Assembly: GCF_004358095.2 (NCBI RefSeq)
Contig: NZ_SMZJ02000003.1
Coordinates: forward strand, 186,001 to 250,000
Length of the DNA stretch: 64,000 nt
Source: Seonamhaeicola sediminis
GTDB taxonomy: Bacteria; Bacteroidota; Bacteroidia; Flavobacteriales; Flavobacteriaceae
Reading direction: 5' to 3'
Within the stretch, counting starts at the first letter, position 1. Every line of letters starts with the position of its first letter. The notes beneath the pieces were generated by a model. The model searched no databases and had not been told where the DNA came from. It saw nothing but the letters and a program-made list of their open reading frames with translations. This document shows positions 9,665-18,762 of the stretch, piece after piece. The position numbers and the translations under genes are program-made.

Positions 9665-10729
9665 TTAAACGATAACCCGATTTAACAACTCAATGTAAAT
9701 TTTAATACCTTCTTCAATTTCGTTTAAATAAATAAATTCATCTGCCGAATGTGAACGTGTACTATCTCCAGGTCCCAGTTTTAAACTTGGACAAGATAAT
9801 ACTGCTTGGTCAGATAGTGTTGGTGATCCATACGTGCTTCGTCCCATAGCAACACCTGCTTTAATTAAAGCATGATCTATTGGGATAGATGATGAATTTA
9901 ATCGTAAACTACGCGGTGTAATACTAGTTACCGGTGCATTCTTTTGCAATATTTCGGCTATTTCTGCATTGGTATACGCATCATTTACCCTAACATCAAT
10001 AACCAAATTCAAGTCTGCAGGTACTGCATTGTGTTGTTTTCCAGCATTGATTTGGCTCACTGTTAATTTTACATCACCTAAAGCTTCAGAGCCTTTTTCA
10101 AACTTAAAATCTTTAAACCACTGCAATACTTCAATTGCTTTATAAATTACATTGTCGTTATTTGGGTGTGCTGCATGACTTGGTGTACCATTTACAACAG
10201 CATCAAAGACTACCAATCCTTTTTCGGCAACAGCCAAATTCATCAAGGTTGGTTCTCCCACAATAGCAACATCAATTTTTGGAATCACAGATAACATACT
10301 GTTTAATCCATTGGGACCGCTACTCTCTTCTTCAGCTGATGCTACAATAACCAGATTGTATTTTAGATTTTTATGATTATAATAATAGGAGAAAGTTGCC
10401 AATAGAGACACTAGGCAACCACCAGCATCATTACTCCCTAATCCGTACAATTTCCCATCTTGAACAATAGCTTTAAAGGGGTCTTTAGTATATGCTGAAT
10501 TAGGTTTTACAGTATCGTGATGAGAATTAAGCAATAAAGTTGGCTTACCTTCTTCAAAATATTTATTAACTGCCCAAACATTATTATTAGTTCTCTTGTA
10601 ATCAATATCATAACGTTTAAACCAAACTTCTAAGTGTAATGCCGTTTGGTCTTCTTCTGAAGAAAATGACTGGGTTTCAATCAATTGCTTTAGAAGCGCA
10701 ATAGCATCAGATGTTAACTGCTGTATCAT
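9665..10729 (-). CDS. argE: M20-family deacylase, probable N-acyl-citrulline/ornithine deacylase
   Basis: 354 residues, M20 metallopeptidase fold. Zinc-site motifs are visible: NSHHDTV, then GSNDAGG and EEESSGPNG; the C-terminal HSADEF-type His is in RSHSADEF. In this operon the upstream carbamoyltransferase is of the acylornithine type, so by the known Bacteroidota pathway this enzyme should remove the acyl (acetyl or succinyl) group from N-acyl-citrulline, not from N-acetylornithine. Its start overlaps the argB stop by four bases (ATGA), so translation is coupled. Confidence 0.88.
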   Translation of the reverse strand: MIQQLTSDAIALLKQLIETQSFSSEEDQTALHLEVWFKRYDIDYKRTNNNVWAVNKYFEEGKPTLLLNSHHDTVKPNSAYTKDPFKAIVQDGKLYGLGSNDAGGCLVSLLATFSYYYNHKNLKYNLVIVASAEEESSGPNGLNSMLSVIPKIDVAIVGEPTLMNLAVAEKGLVVFDAVVNGTPSHAAHPNNDNVIYKAIEVLQWFKDFKFEKGSEALGDVKLTVSQINAGKQHNAVPADLNLVIDVRVNDAYTNAEIAEILQKNAPVTSITPRSLRLNSSSIPIDHALIKAGVAMGRSTYGSPTLSDQAVLSCPSLKLGPGDSTRSHSADEFIYLNEIEEGIKIYIELLNRVIV

Positions 10730-11508
10730 AGATATAAGGTAGTGAACTTTTGTTCTTTATTACTTATTATGAGTGGATTCCCAATAAATACTCTAGAGAC
10801 ACCTTGTTCTAAGGCATGAAAACAATTTTCTAATTTTGGAAGCATACCGTCATGAAATACGCCATTACCTTTTAATCCTTGATATGTACCTGAATCCATA
10901 TATTCAATAACAGAATCATCATTATCAACTGACATCAATACGCCGTTCTTTTCAAAACAGTAGGTTAATTCAATCTCATATAATTTAGATAGACCAATAG
11001 CTAATTCCGAAGCTATGGTATCTGCATTAGTGTTTAATAATTGTCCGTTACCATCATGAGTAATAGCACAAAACACAGGTGTAAAATGGGCTTTAATTAG
11101 TTTATCAATAGATTGGTACGCTACAGATTTTACATCACCAACAAAACCAAAATCAACTTCTTTTACTGGTCTTTTAACAGACCTAATACTGTTCACATCT
11201 GCACCTGTTAACCCTATGGACTCAACACTTAAGGCTTGTAGTTTAGCAACAATATTCTTATTTACCAACCCGCCATAGACCATAGTAATCACCTCAAGAG
11301 TATCGGCATCGGTAATACGTCTACCGTTTACCATTTTTGATTCTATACCCAATTTTGCAGCTACACTAGTAGCTCGTTTTCCTCCACCATGGACTAAAAT
11401 CTTATTTCCTTCCAGTTTAGAAAAGTGCTCTAAAAATGTATTTAAAGCATCATTATCCTCTATAACATTCCCTCCAATTTTAACAATAGATAGTTTTTCT
11501 TTAGCCAT
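10726..11508 (-). CDS. argB: N-acylglutamate kinase
   Basis: 260 residues, amino-acid-kinase fold. Family motifs: VKIGGNVIED at the N-terminus, VHGGGKRATS, NGRRITDADTLEV and NTNADTIASELA. It phosphorylates N-acetyl- or N-succinyl-glutamate with ATP, the second step of arginine synthesis. It lacks the extended N-terminal helix typical of hexameric, arginine-inhibited kinases, so direct feedback inhibition by arginine is not expected; this is an inference from length and the start sequence. It overlaps both neighbours (argE by 4 bases, the carbamoyltransferase by 8). Confidence 0.93.
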   Translation of the reverse strand: MAKEKLSIVKIGGNVIEDNDALNTFLEHFSKLEGNKILVHGGGKRATSVAAKLGIESKMVNGRRITDADTLEVITMVYGGLVNKNIVAKLQALSVESIGLTGADVNSIRSVKRPVKEVDFGFVGDVKSVAYQSIDKLIKAHFTPVFCAITHDGNGQLLNTNADTIASELAIGLSKLYEIELTYCFEKNGVLMSVDNDDSVIEYMDSGTYQGLKGNGVFHDGMLPKLENCFHALEQGVSRVFIGNPLIISNKEQKFTTLYL

Positions 11509-12439
11509 TTTCCAATATTTTTTTAAGCACTAATTGTGCTGCATAGGTTCTATTATTGGCTTGTTCTATTACAATAGAATTGTCACTATCTAATACGGCA
11601 TCTTCTACCACAACATTTCGTCTTACAGGTAAACAGTGCATAAATTTAGCATCTTTTAATTTGTCTTTTGTAATCATCCAGTTGGGATCTGTATTTACAA
11701 CCTTACCATAGTCCTCGTAAGAGCTCCAGTTTTTAGTATACACAAAATCAGCGTCCTTAAACGCTTCAGCTTGGTTGTGATATATAGGTGTATTTCCAGT
11801 TATTTTAGGGTTCAAATCATAACCTTCAGGATTAGCAATCACAAACTCCACATCCATTTTCTGCATGGCTTGAATAAAGCTATTTGCTACGGCATGAGGT
11901 AGTGCCTTAATGTGTGGTGCCCAACTTAATACTACTTTTGGTTTGGCTACTTTTTTATATTCTGAAATTGTTAAAGCATCTGTCAACCCTTGTAATGGAT
12001 GCCCCGTTGCACTTTCCATATTTACAATTGGTACTGATGCATATTTCATAAAAGCATTCATAACCTGTTCACTTTCATCTTTTTCTTTATCAGTAAGCGT
12101 TGGAAACGCTCTTACTGCAATAACATTACAATACTGAGATACTACGGCAGCTGCTTCTTTGATATGTTCTGCTGTATTTCCATTCATTACCGTACCATCT
12201 TCAAACTCTAATCCCCATGCGTCACCCGATACATTCATAACTATGGGGTTCATTCCTAAATTTAATGCTGCTTTTTGGGTACTTAAACGTGTGCGTAAAC
12301 TAGAATTAAAAAATAGCAATCCCAAGGTTTTATTTTTACCTAAGTCTATGTTTTTGAGCGGATTCGCTTTTAATTGTTTTGCTTCCTCAATCCAGTCGTC
12401 GATGTTATCTATATCATTAATGGAAGTGTAATGTTTCAT
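11501..12439 (-). CDS. argF': N-acylornithine carbamoyltransferase (acetyl- or succinyl-ornithine type)
   Basis: 312 residues. The carbamoyl-phosphate loop reads SSLRTRLS in place of the STRTR of ordinary ornithine carbamoyltransferase, and ALPHAVANSF and HCLPVRR are typical of the acetyl/succinylornithine branch known in Bacteroides and Xanthomonas. It makes N-acyl-citrulline from N-acyl-ornithine. The residue that sets acyl choice in that branch (Pro90 in the Bacteroides succinyl enzyme, Glu92 in the Xanthomonas acetyl enzyme, from memory) corresponds here to Ala90, in NGNTAEHIKEA, so the acyl group cannot be assigned. It overlaps argB by 8 bases. Confidence 0.92.
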   Translation of the reverse strand: MKHYTSINDIDNIDDWIEEAKQLKANPLKNIDLGKNKTLGLLFFNSSLRTRLSTQKAALNLGMNPIVMNVSGDAWGLEFEDGTVMNGNTAEHIKEAAAVVSQYCNVIAVRAFPTLTDKEKDESEQVMNAFMKYASVPIVNMESATGHPLQGLTDALTISEYKKVAKPKVVLSWAPHIKALPHAVANSFIQAMQKMDVEFVIANPEGYDLNPKITGNTPIYHNQAEAFKDADFVYTKNWSSYEDYGKVVNTDPNWMITKDKLKDAKFMHCLPVRRNVVVEDAVLDSDNSIVIEQANNRTYAAQLVLKKILENG

Positions 12440-12444
12440 TATTT

Positions 12445-13206
12445 TTATTTTATCTTGGTAAACGGCACTTTATTTTCCATAGCATTCAGAATAAAATTAT
12501 CCTCTAAACCGTTTACTATCCATGTTTCTATATTTGCTTTTTTTGTAACCTCAGCAGCTTCAATTTTACTTTGCATACCACCACTACCATGAGAAGATTT
12601 AGAACTCACAACTTCATCGGCAAGCTCCTTAAAATCTGTCACTTCTTTAATGGTCTCTGGTGTACCATTCTGTATGGACGTTTTGGTATATATCCCATTG
12701 GTATTTGTTGCTATGATAAACAAATCGGCTTTTAATAAAGAAGCGGTTAATGCCCCCAGCTTATCGTTATCCCCAAATTTAATCTCATGGGTTGCTACCG
12801 TATCATTTTCATTGATTATTGGAATGTAATTGTTATTAACCAATACATTGATAGTATTGGTGATATTAACCTTACTTTCTTGTTTTTCAAAATCTGAATA
12901 CGACAATAAACACTGAGAACTCAACAACCCATATTCCCTAAAAATCTCCTGATAAATTCTAATTAAATGAGGTTGTCCAATAGATGCTAAGGCTTGTTTT
13001 ACAAAAAGTTCCTTACGTTTACTTTCCAGTTTTACAAATTGTTTCGCAACAGCTATAGCACCAGAACTCACAATAATAAACTCACAGGTGTCCTGAAGTT
13101 TTGCAATCTGATTTGCAATATCTTCAATTTTACCTCTAGAAATATTATTAGTTTCCTTAGTTAGAGTATTAGAACCTACTTTTAGTAATATGCGTTTTTT
13201 CTTCAT
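12445..13206 (-). CDS. proB: Glutamate 5-kinase, catalytic domain only
   Basis: 253 residues, amino-acid-kinase fold: KVGSNTLT, VSSGAIAVAK, NENDTVATHE and FGDNDKLGA are glutamate-kinase motifs, and SHGSGGMQSKIEAA is the late nucleotide-binding block. It phosphorylates glutamate, the first step of proline synthesis. The C-terminal PUA domain present in E. coli ProB (367 residues) is absent, which in other species goes with altered proline feedback. It sits between proA and the carbamoyltransferase, so proline and arginine synthesis share one transcript. Confidence 0.93.
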   Translation of the reverse strand: MKKKRILLKVGSNTLTKETNNISRGKIEDIANQIAKLQDTCEFIIVSSGAIAVAKQFVKLESKRKELFVKQALASIGQPHLIRIYQEIFREYGLLSSQCLLSYSDFEKQESKVNITNTINVLVNNNYIPIINENDTVATHEIKFGDNDKLGALTASLLKADLFIIATNTNGIYTKTSIQNGTPETIKEVTDFKELADEVVSSKSSHGSGGMQSKIEAAEVTKKANIETWIVNGLEDNFILNAMENKVPFTKIK

Positions 13207-13251
13207 TTCATTTTATGAGCCAAATCTCATTTCATAAAAACCCTTTAAGGG

Positions 13252-14469
13252 TTATCTTATTTGTCCATTACCATGAACATACCATTTATTAGTTACCAAA
13301 TGTTGCAGACCAATAGGTCCTCTTTGATGTAATTTATCAGTACTAATGGCTAATTCTCCTCCTAATCCTAATTGTCCACCATCTGTAAATCTTGTTGAAG
13401 CATTATGATAAACAGCCGCTGTATCTACATTTTCCATAAAGGTTTTAGCTTCAGCATCATCGGTTGTTATAATAGACGATGAATGTCCTCCTGAATACGT
13501 GTTGATTTTGGCAATAGCACTGTCATTTGAATCTATTTCTCCAATTACTATTTTATAATCCAGAAACTCTTCATACCAAATATCATCAGATTCAAAACTA
13601 TTGATTTCTTCAAATTTAGAAGTTTGATTATCTCCTAAAATCTCAACATTAAATTCTTTTAATTTTGAAATCAAAGTCTGTATAAAATTATTTTTATCAG
13701 GCAGATTAGAATCAATAAGCACTTTGTCAACTGCGTTACATGCCGAAATTTTGGCTGTTTTCCCATTAATAATCACGTCTAAGGCAGTAGATTTATCAGC
13801 ATCTTTATGTACATAAACAAAGTTATTTCCACGACCGCTAACAATTACTGGGCATGCTGCATGCTCCTTTACAAAAGCAATTAATCGTTCACCGCCACGA
13901 GGCACAATTAAATCAACCCGTTGAGTTGGTTTTTCTAAAAAGGCTTGAGTTTCAGTTCTATTAAATTGCAAATACTCCACCCAATCTGTAGAAGCACCTT
14001 CTTCATTCAAAGCTTGATGCCATAATTCCACAATTTTTAAATTGGAACGCAGCGATTCTTTACCTCCTTTTAGTAAAATCTTGTTACCAGATTTAAAGGC
14101 AATTCCTGCAGCTTCAACTGTTACATCAGGACGTGATTCATAAATGATCAATACAGTACCAAAGGATGCTGTCTTATTATAAATTTGCATGCCGTTTTCA
14201 TGCTTAAAACTAAAACGTTCTACACCCACAGGATCCTCCTGAGAGGCCAAATGGGTTACTGCGTTAATCATTTCATCAACTTTAGAATCATCTACCTTTA
14301 AGCGGTCGTACATAGAGATGTCATCGCCTTTGTAAGATTCTAAATCTACTTTATTTATACTAATTATTGCTTTACGTTGTTGCTCTAAAAGCTCTGCCAT
14401 TTTAAGCAATACAGCATTTCTTGTTTCTATGGATAATAATGTGTTCATTGTCTTTTTTTCAGTATTCAT
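13252..14469 (-). CDS. proA: Glutamate-5-semialdehyde dehydrogenase
   Basis: 405 residues, aldehyde-dehydrogenase fold. The catalytic Cys lies in KISACNAVDKVL; IYESRPDVTVEAA and LKGGKESLRSN are family motifs. It reduces glutamyl-5-phosphate with NADPH to glutamate semialdehyde for proline. ATG at 14448 (the second Met) is an alternative start. It lies 45 bases upstream of proB and 11 bases after argD, whose substrate pool is closely related. Confidence 0.94.
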   Translation of the reverse strand: MNTEKKTMNTLLSIETRNAVLLKMAELLEQQRKAIISINKVDLESYKGDDISMYDRLKVDDSKVDEMINAVTHLASQEDPVGVERFSFKHENGMQIYNKTASFGTVLIIYESRPDVTVEAAGIAFKSGNKILLKGGKESLRSNLKIVELWHQALNEEGASTDWVEYLQFNRTETQAFLEKPTQRVDLIVPRGGERLIAFVKEHAACPVIVSGRGNNFVYVHKDADKSTALDVIINGKTAKISACNAVDKVLIDSNLPDKNNFIQTLISKLKEFNVEILGDNQTSKFEEINSFESDDIWYEEFLDYKIVIGEIDSNDSAIAKINTYSGGHSSSIITTDDAEAKTFMENVDTAAVYHNASTRFTDGGQLGLGGELAISTDKLHQRGPIGLQHLVTNKWYVHGNGQIR

Positions 14470-14480
14470 TTATCTATTAT

Positions 14481-15629
14481 CTATTTTACAGTTTCTGTTA
14501 TTGTCTTGAGGGCTACATTCAAAATATCAAAAAACTGGTCTACATGGACCTTTTCAATGTTCAAAGGTGGTAAAATTCTTAAAAGCTTTTTATTAGCTGC
14601 TCCACCTGTAAAGACTTTATGGTTGTAAATTAATTCTTTACGTAAGTCTCCAACTTCAAAATCGAATTCGAGCCCAAGCATTAACCCTCTTCCTTTTATT
14701 TTCTTTATCTGCGAAATGTTCTTAGCCTTTTCAATAAAATAGGCACCTACATCATTTACATTCTCTAATAAATTTTCAGATGCCATCGTATTTAAGACTG
14801 ATAAACCCGCTGCACATGCCAAGTGATTTCCCCCAAAAGTAGTTCCCAGCATACCATACTTTGCTTCGATATCAGGGTGAATTAAAATCCCTCCAATTGG
14901 AAATCCATTCCCCATACCTTTTGCCAAGGAAATAATGTCTGGTGTTACGTTATAATATTGAAAAGCAAAGAATTTACCTGAACGCGCATAACCACATTGG
15001 ATCTCATCGGCAATAAACATAGTATTATTAGCTTTACATAAAGCATCAACTTGTTCAAAGAATTCTGCAGACCCTTGGTCTAACCCGCCAATACCTTGAA
15101 TAAATTCTACAATTACCGCGCAAACGTCACCTTTTTCCAATTCGGCTTTAACAGCCTTAATATCATTCAATTCTAAAATGGTAACCTCTTGCTGCGCATT
15201 TATTGGCGCAACAATATTTGGGTTATCGGTGGCTGCAACCGCCGCCGATGTACGTCCGTGAAAGCCTTTTTTGAATGCTACAACACGTTTCTTTCCTGTT
15301 TTAAATGACGCTAACTTTAAAGCATTTTCATTGGCTTCAGCGCCAGAATTTACCAAAAATAGTTGGTAACCTTCACAACCAGAAAGTTGTTCCAGTTTAC
15401 TTGCTAATTCCTCTTGTAACGGATTTTGAATAGCATTGGAATAAAACCCTAATGCATTAACTTGGTCTGTTATAGCCTTAACATAATTTGGATGTGCATG
15501 CCCAATTGAAATTACAGCATGCCCACCGTAAAGATCTAGATATTCTGTTCCTTGATCATCATACACATGAATTCCTTTACCTGAAACCGGTGTTACATCA
15601 TATAATGGATAAACGTCAAATAATGGCAT
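14481..15629 (-). CDS. argD: N-acylornithine aminotransferase
   Basis: 382 residues, class-III PLP aminotransferase. The PLP lysine lies in LAKGMGNGFPIGG, and the ADEIQCGYARSGKFFAF block binds the cofactor and arginine pair. It converts N-acyl-glutamate semialdehyde to N-acyl-ornithine with glutamate as donor. It follows proC by two bases, so the two are almost certainly translated from one message. Ornithine aminotransferase activity is a possible second role given the proline genes on either side. Confidence 0.92.
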   Translation of the reverse strand: MPLFDVYPLYDVTPVSGKGIHVYDDQGTEYLDLYGGHAVISIGHAHPNYVKAITDQVNALGFYSNAIQNPLQEELASKLEQLSGCEGYQLFLVNSGAEANENALKLASFKTGKKRVVAFKKGFHGRTSAAVAATDNPNIVAPINAQQEVTILELNDIKAVKAELEKGDVCAVIVEFIQGIGGLDQGSAEFFEQVDALCKANNTMFIADEIQCGYARSGKFFAFQYYNVTPDIISLAKGMGNGFPIGGILIHPDIEAKYGMLGTTFGGNHLACAAGLSVLNTMASENLLENVNDVGAYFIEKAKNISQIKKIKGRGLMLGLEFDFEVGDLRKELIYNHKVFTGGAANKKLLRILPPLNIEKVHVDQFFDILNVALKTITETVK

Positions 15630-15631
15630 GC

Positions 15632-16426
15632 TTAACTGTTTTTAATTTGATTAATTTTTTCAAAAGAAGCATTGATTCCTTTAATTAAAGAGGAACTTAA
15701 TCCTTGATGCTCCATTTCATTCAAACCTTCAATGGTGCAACCACTTGGCGTAGTTACCCTATCAATCTCAGCCTCTGGATGTCTCCCCGATTCTTTCAAT
15801 AAACTAGCCGCTCCATAACAGGTTTGTAATGCCAATTGGTGAGCTTCTTCGGCTTCAAACCCTAATTGGATAGCTCCTTGTGTAGTAGCACGTACCAAAC
15901 GCATCCAAAACGCAATACCACTAGCACAAATTACGGTTGCTGCCTGAATTTGTTCTTCAGGTATTACCATAGTAGTTCCTAATTGGTTAAATATTGTTTT
16001 AGCTAATTCTATTTTCTCTTCACCAATGTCATTGGCCGACAAACAAGTCATGGATTTTCCAATAGAAATAGCCGTATTAGGCATTACACGAATAATATGC
16101 TTATCTGCCCCTATAACACTTTCAATTTTAGAAATTGCAAATCCGGCGGCTACCGACATTATTAAATGTTTTTTGGTAATCTCTGCTGCTACTTCTTTTA
16201 AAACAGTTTCTACATGCCTGGGTTGTAATGCGAAAATCACCAAATCAGAATTCATAACCGCCTCTTTGTTGTAGTTGGTTATAGTCACATACGCTTCGTC
16301 TTCAAACTGAGAAACCGCAGAGGTATTCTTATCGCTCAAATATAAAGATGTAAATGCTTTGTTTTTAATTAAGCCTTTGGCTATAGAGCTTCCTAAATTT
16401 CCAGTTCCTATAATAGCTATTTTCAT
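15632..16426 (-). CDS. proC: Pyrroline-5-carboxylate reductase
   Basis: 264 residues. The N-terminal Rossmann motif is GTGNLGSSIAKGL, and PNTAISIGKSMT and VTTPSGCTIEGL are the family blocks (the last is a variant of the usual TSPGGTT loop). It reduces pyrroline-5-carboxylate to proline with NAD(P)H, completing the set proB, proA, proC inside this arginine operon. It lies 11 bases after argC. Confidence 0.94.
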   Translation of the reverse strand: MKIAIIGTGNLGSSIAKGLIKNKAFTSLYLSDKNTSAVSQFEDEAYVTITNYNKEAVMNSDLVIFALQPRHVETVLKEVAAEITKKHLIMSVAAGFAISKIESVIGADKHIIRVMPNTAISIGKSMTCLSANDIGEEKIELAKTIFNQLGTTMVIPEEQIQAATVICASGIAFWMRLVRATTQGAIQLGFEAEEAHQLALQTCYGAASLLKESGRHPEAEIDRVTTPSGCTIEGLNEMEHQGLSSSLIKGINASFEKINQIKNS

Positions 16427-16437
16427 GTGTTATGCTT

Positions 16438-17421
16438 TTAAAAATAAGTAGCCTTTAATTGTAATCCTGTGGTTTCTTCCAATCCGAACATCAAATTCAT
16501 ATTCTGAACGGCCTGTCCAGAGGCACCTTTCAATAAATTATCTATAATACTGGTTACCAATAATTTTCCATTATGCTTATGTAAATGAATTAAACATTTA
16601 TTGGTATTTACCACTTGTTTTAAGTGCAATTGATCCTCACTTATAAAAGTAAAAGTTGCTTCTTTATAAAATGATTTATAAATATCTTTTGCCTCATCAA
16701 GGGTTCCTTTAAAATTAGTATAAATAGTTGCAAATATACCTCTTGAAAAATTTCCTCTATTAGGCATGAACAGGATCTCTGAATCGAAATTATTCTGCAA
16801 TTGCTTAACCGATTGATTAATCTCACCTAAATGCTGATGAGTGAATGGCTTATAATAGGAAAAGTTATTATCTCGCCAAGTAAAATGAGTAGTTGCAGAC
16901 AGTGAGGTTCCTGCTCCTGTAGCTCCTGTTACCGCATTGATATGCACATCTTGATTCAGTAAACCTGCATTGGCCAATGGCAACAACCCTAATTGAATGG
17001 CAGTTGCAAAACATCCTGGATTAGCTATATAATCTGCGCTTTTAATAGCTTCTTTTTGTAATTCTGGTAAGCCATAAACGAAGGTTTTTCCATTAAACAC
17101 GTTATCTGCCTCTAACCTAAAATCATTTCCTAAATCAATAATTTTGGTGTTTTCTGAAAAAGTATTGGCTTCTAAAAATTTAACGGAATTACCGTGACCC
17201 AAACATAAAAACAAGACATCAACATTTGGATTTACTGTATCAGAAAAAGTTTTATCCAATGAGCCTACCAAATCTTGATGCACTTTACTTATCTGGTTGC
17301 CAGCATTACTTGTACTAAACACAAAGTCGATTTCAGCCTCAGGGTGAGCAATTAATAATCTTATTAATTCTCCAGCCGTATAACCAGCACCTCCTATTAT
17401 TCCTACCTTAATACTTTTCAT
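16438..17421 (-). CDS. argC: N-acyl-gamma-glutamyl-phosphate reductase
   Basis: 327 residues from the ATG at 17421, which gives the family start MKSIKVGIIGGAGYTAGE; an in-frame ATG at 17475 would add 18 Cys-rich residues that do not fit the family. The catalytic Cys is in NPGCFATA and the NADP-binding glycines are at the start. It reduces N-acyl-glutamyl phosphate to the semialdehyde. Cytoplasmic. The 74 bases between argG and this start show no terminator. Confidence 0.94.
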   Translation of the reverse strand: MKSIKVGIIGGAGYTAGELIRLLIAHPEAEIDFVFSTSNAGNQISKVHQDLVGSLDKTFSDTVNPNVDVLFLCLGHGNSVKFLEANTFSENTKIIDLGNDFRLEADNVFNGKTFVYGLPELQKEAIKSADYIANPGCFATAIQLGLLPLANAGLLNQDVHINAVTGATGAGTSLSATTHFTWRDNNFSYYKPFTHQHLGEINQSVKQLQNNFDSEILFMPNRGNFSRGIFATIYTNFKGTLDEAKDIYKSFYKEATFTFISEDQLHLKQVVNTNKCLIHLHKHNGKLLVTSIIDNLLKGASGQAVQNMNLMFGLEETTGLQLKATYF

Positions 17422-17495
17422 TTTTATTTCTTTTTGATATTCTTCATTACACTTACACTGTGCTAAGTGTGACACATTGAGAATAACTTTAGCGT

Positions 17496-18671
17496 TTAAG
17501 AGTTTACATGTTGATATATTTTATTCTGGTTTCCAAGAATTTTAATAAATCCTTTGGCATCATCTGCCGTCCAACCTTTGTTCTCTTCACCATAGCTACC
17601 AAATTTAGCACTCATTAAATCATGTTCTGAACTAATTCCATCTAACGAAAAGTGATAAGGTATTAGAGTAACTACAACATCGCCACTAACTTTATCTTGA
17701 GAACTAGTTAAAAAAGCTTCAATATCTCTCATTACAGGATCTAAATATTGTCCTTCATGTAAATGCATACCATAGAAACTGGATACATATTCTTTATGTT
17801 GTAATTGCCACTTAGTAAGCGTATGCTTTTCTAATAAATGATGTGCCTTTATAGTAATTAAAGCTGCTGCGGCTTCAAAACCAACTCTTCCTTTAATACC
17901 CACAATGGTATCACCTACATGAATATCTCTTCCAATTCCGTAAGCAGATGCCAAATTATTCAAAACTTCAATATTAATCTCAGGAGCATTTTCAACACCG
18001 TTTACTGCAACCAGTTCTCCCTTTTCAAAAGTCAATTTTACTTTTTCAGGTTCAGAATGTTTAACCTGTGATGGATAAGCATTTTCAGGTAAAGGTTGAT
18101 CTGACGTTAAAGTCTCTGCACCCCCAACACTGGTTCCCCATAAGCCTTTATTGATAGAATACTTAGCTTTTTCCCAAGACATATCAATACCATTAGCTTT
18201 TAAATAATCTATTTCCTGTTGTCTGGTTAACTGTTCATCTCTAATAGGTGTAATAATCTCTATCTCTGGCGCTAAGGTTTGAAAAATCATATCGAATCTT
18301 ACTTGATCATTACCAGCACCCGTACTACCATGGGCAATGTAACCTGCTCCTATACTTTTTGCATACTCAACAATTTCAATAGCTTGAATAATCCTTTCGG
18401 CACTAACTGATAATGGATAGGTATTATTCTTTAACACATTTCCAAAAATTAAATACTTTACTACTTTTTGGTAAAATGTTGCTACTGCATCAATGTTTTT
18501 ATAGGTAGCAACCCCCATTTTATAGGCATTACTTTCAATATGATTGATTTCTTCTTTTGTAAATCCGCCTGTATTAACACTTACGGCGTGAACTTCATAT
18601 TCTTTTGACAAACTTACCGCACAATACGATGTATCTAAACCACCGCTATAAGCTATTACTAATTTTTTCAT
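17496..18671 (-). CDS. argG: Argininosuccinate synthase
   Basis: 391 residues. It opens with the ATP pyrophosphatase P-loop AYSGGLDTSYC, and AHGSTGAGNDQVRFD is the citrulline/aspartate-binding block. It joins citrulline and aspartate using ATP. Second gene of the operon, 91 bases after the GNAT gene. Free citrulline is supplied by the argE-type deacylase in this pathway. Confidence 0.95.
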   Translation of the reverse strand: MKKLVIAYSGGLDTSYCAVSLSKEYEVHAVSVNTGGFTKEEINHIESNAYKMGVATYKNIDAVATFYQKVVKYLIFGNVLKNNTYPLSVSAERIIQAIEIVEYAKSIGAGYIAHGSTGAGNDQVRFDMIFQTLAPEIEIITPIRDEQLTRQQEIDYLKANGIDMSWEKAKYSINKGLWGTSVGGAETLTSDQPLPENAYPSQVKHSEPEKVKLTFEKGELVAVNGVENAPEINIEVLNNLASAYGIGRDIHVGDTIVGIKGRVGFEAAAALITIKAHHLLEKHTLTKWQLQHKEYVSSFYGMHLHEGQYLDPVMRDIEAFLTSSQDKVSGDVVVTLIPYHFSLDGISSEHDLMSAKFGSYGEENKGWTADDAKGFIKILGNQNKIYQHVNS

Positions 18672-18762
18672 CTGTTCTAGTATTAATGTTTTTTTTGGTC
18701 AGATGTAATTCACCATAAAATATATCGAAAAGGTATTATTTAGATAATCTTTATGGCTCATT

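Noticed and set aside
16641-16826. 61-codon frame inside argC
   Set aside because: Out-of-frame overlap of a conserved enzyme gene.
17422-17475. Longer argC start at 17475
   Set aside because: Would add Cys-rich residues not found in the family; ATG at 17421 gives the canonical start.
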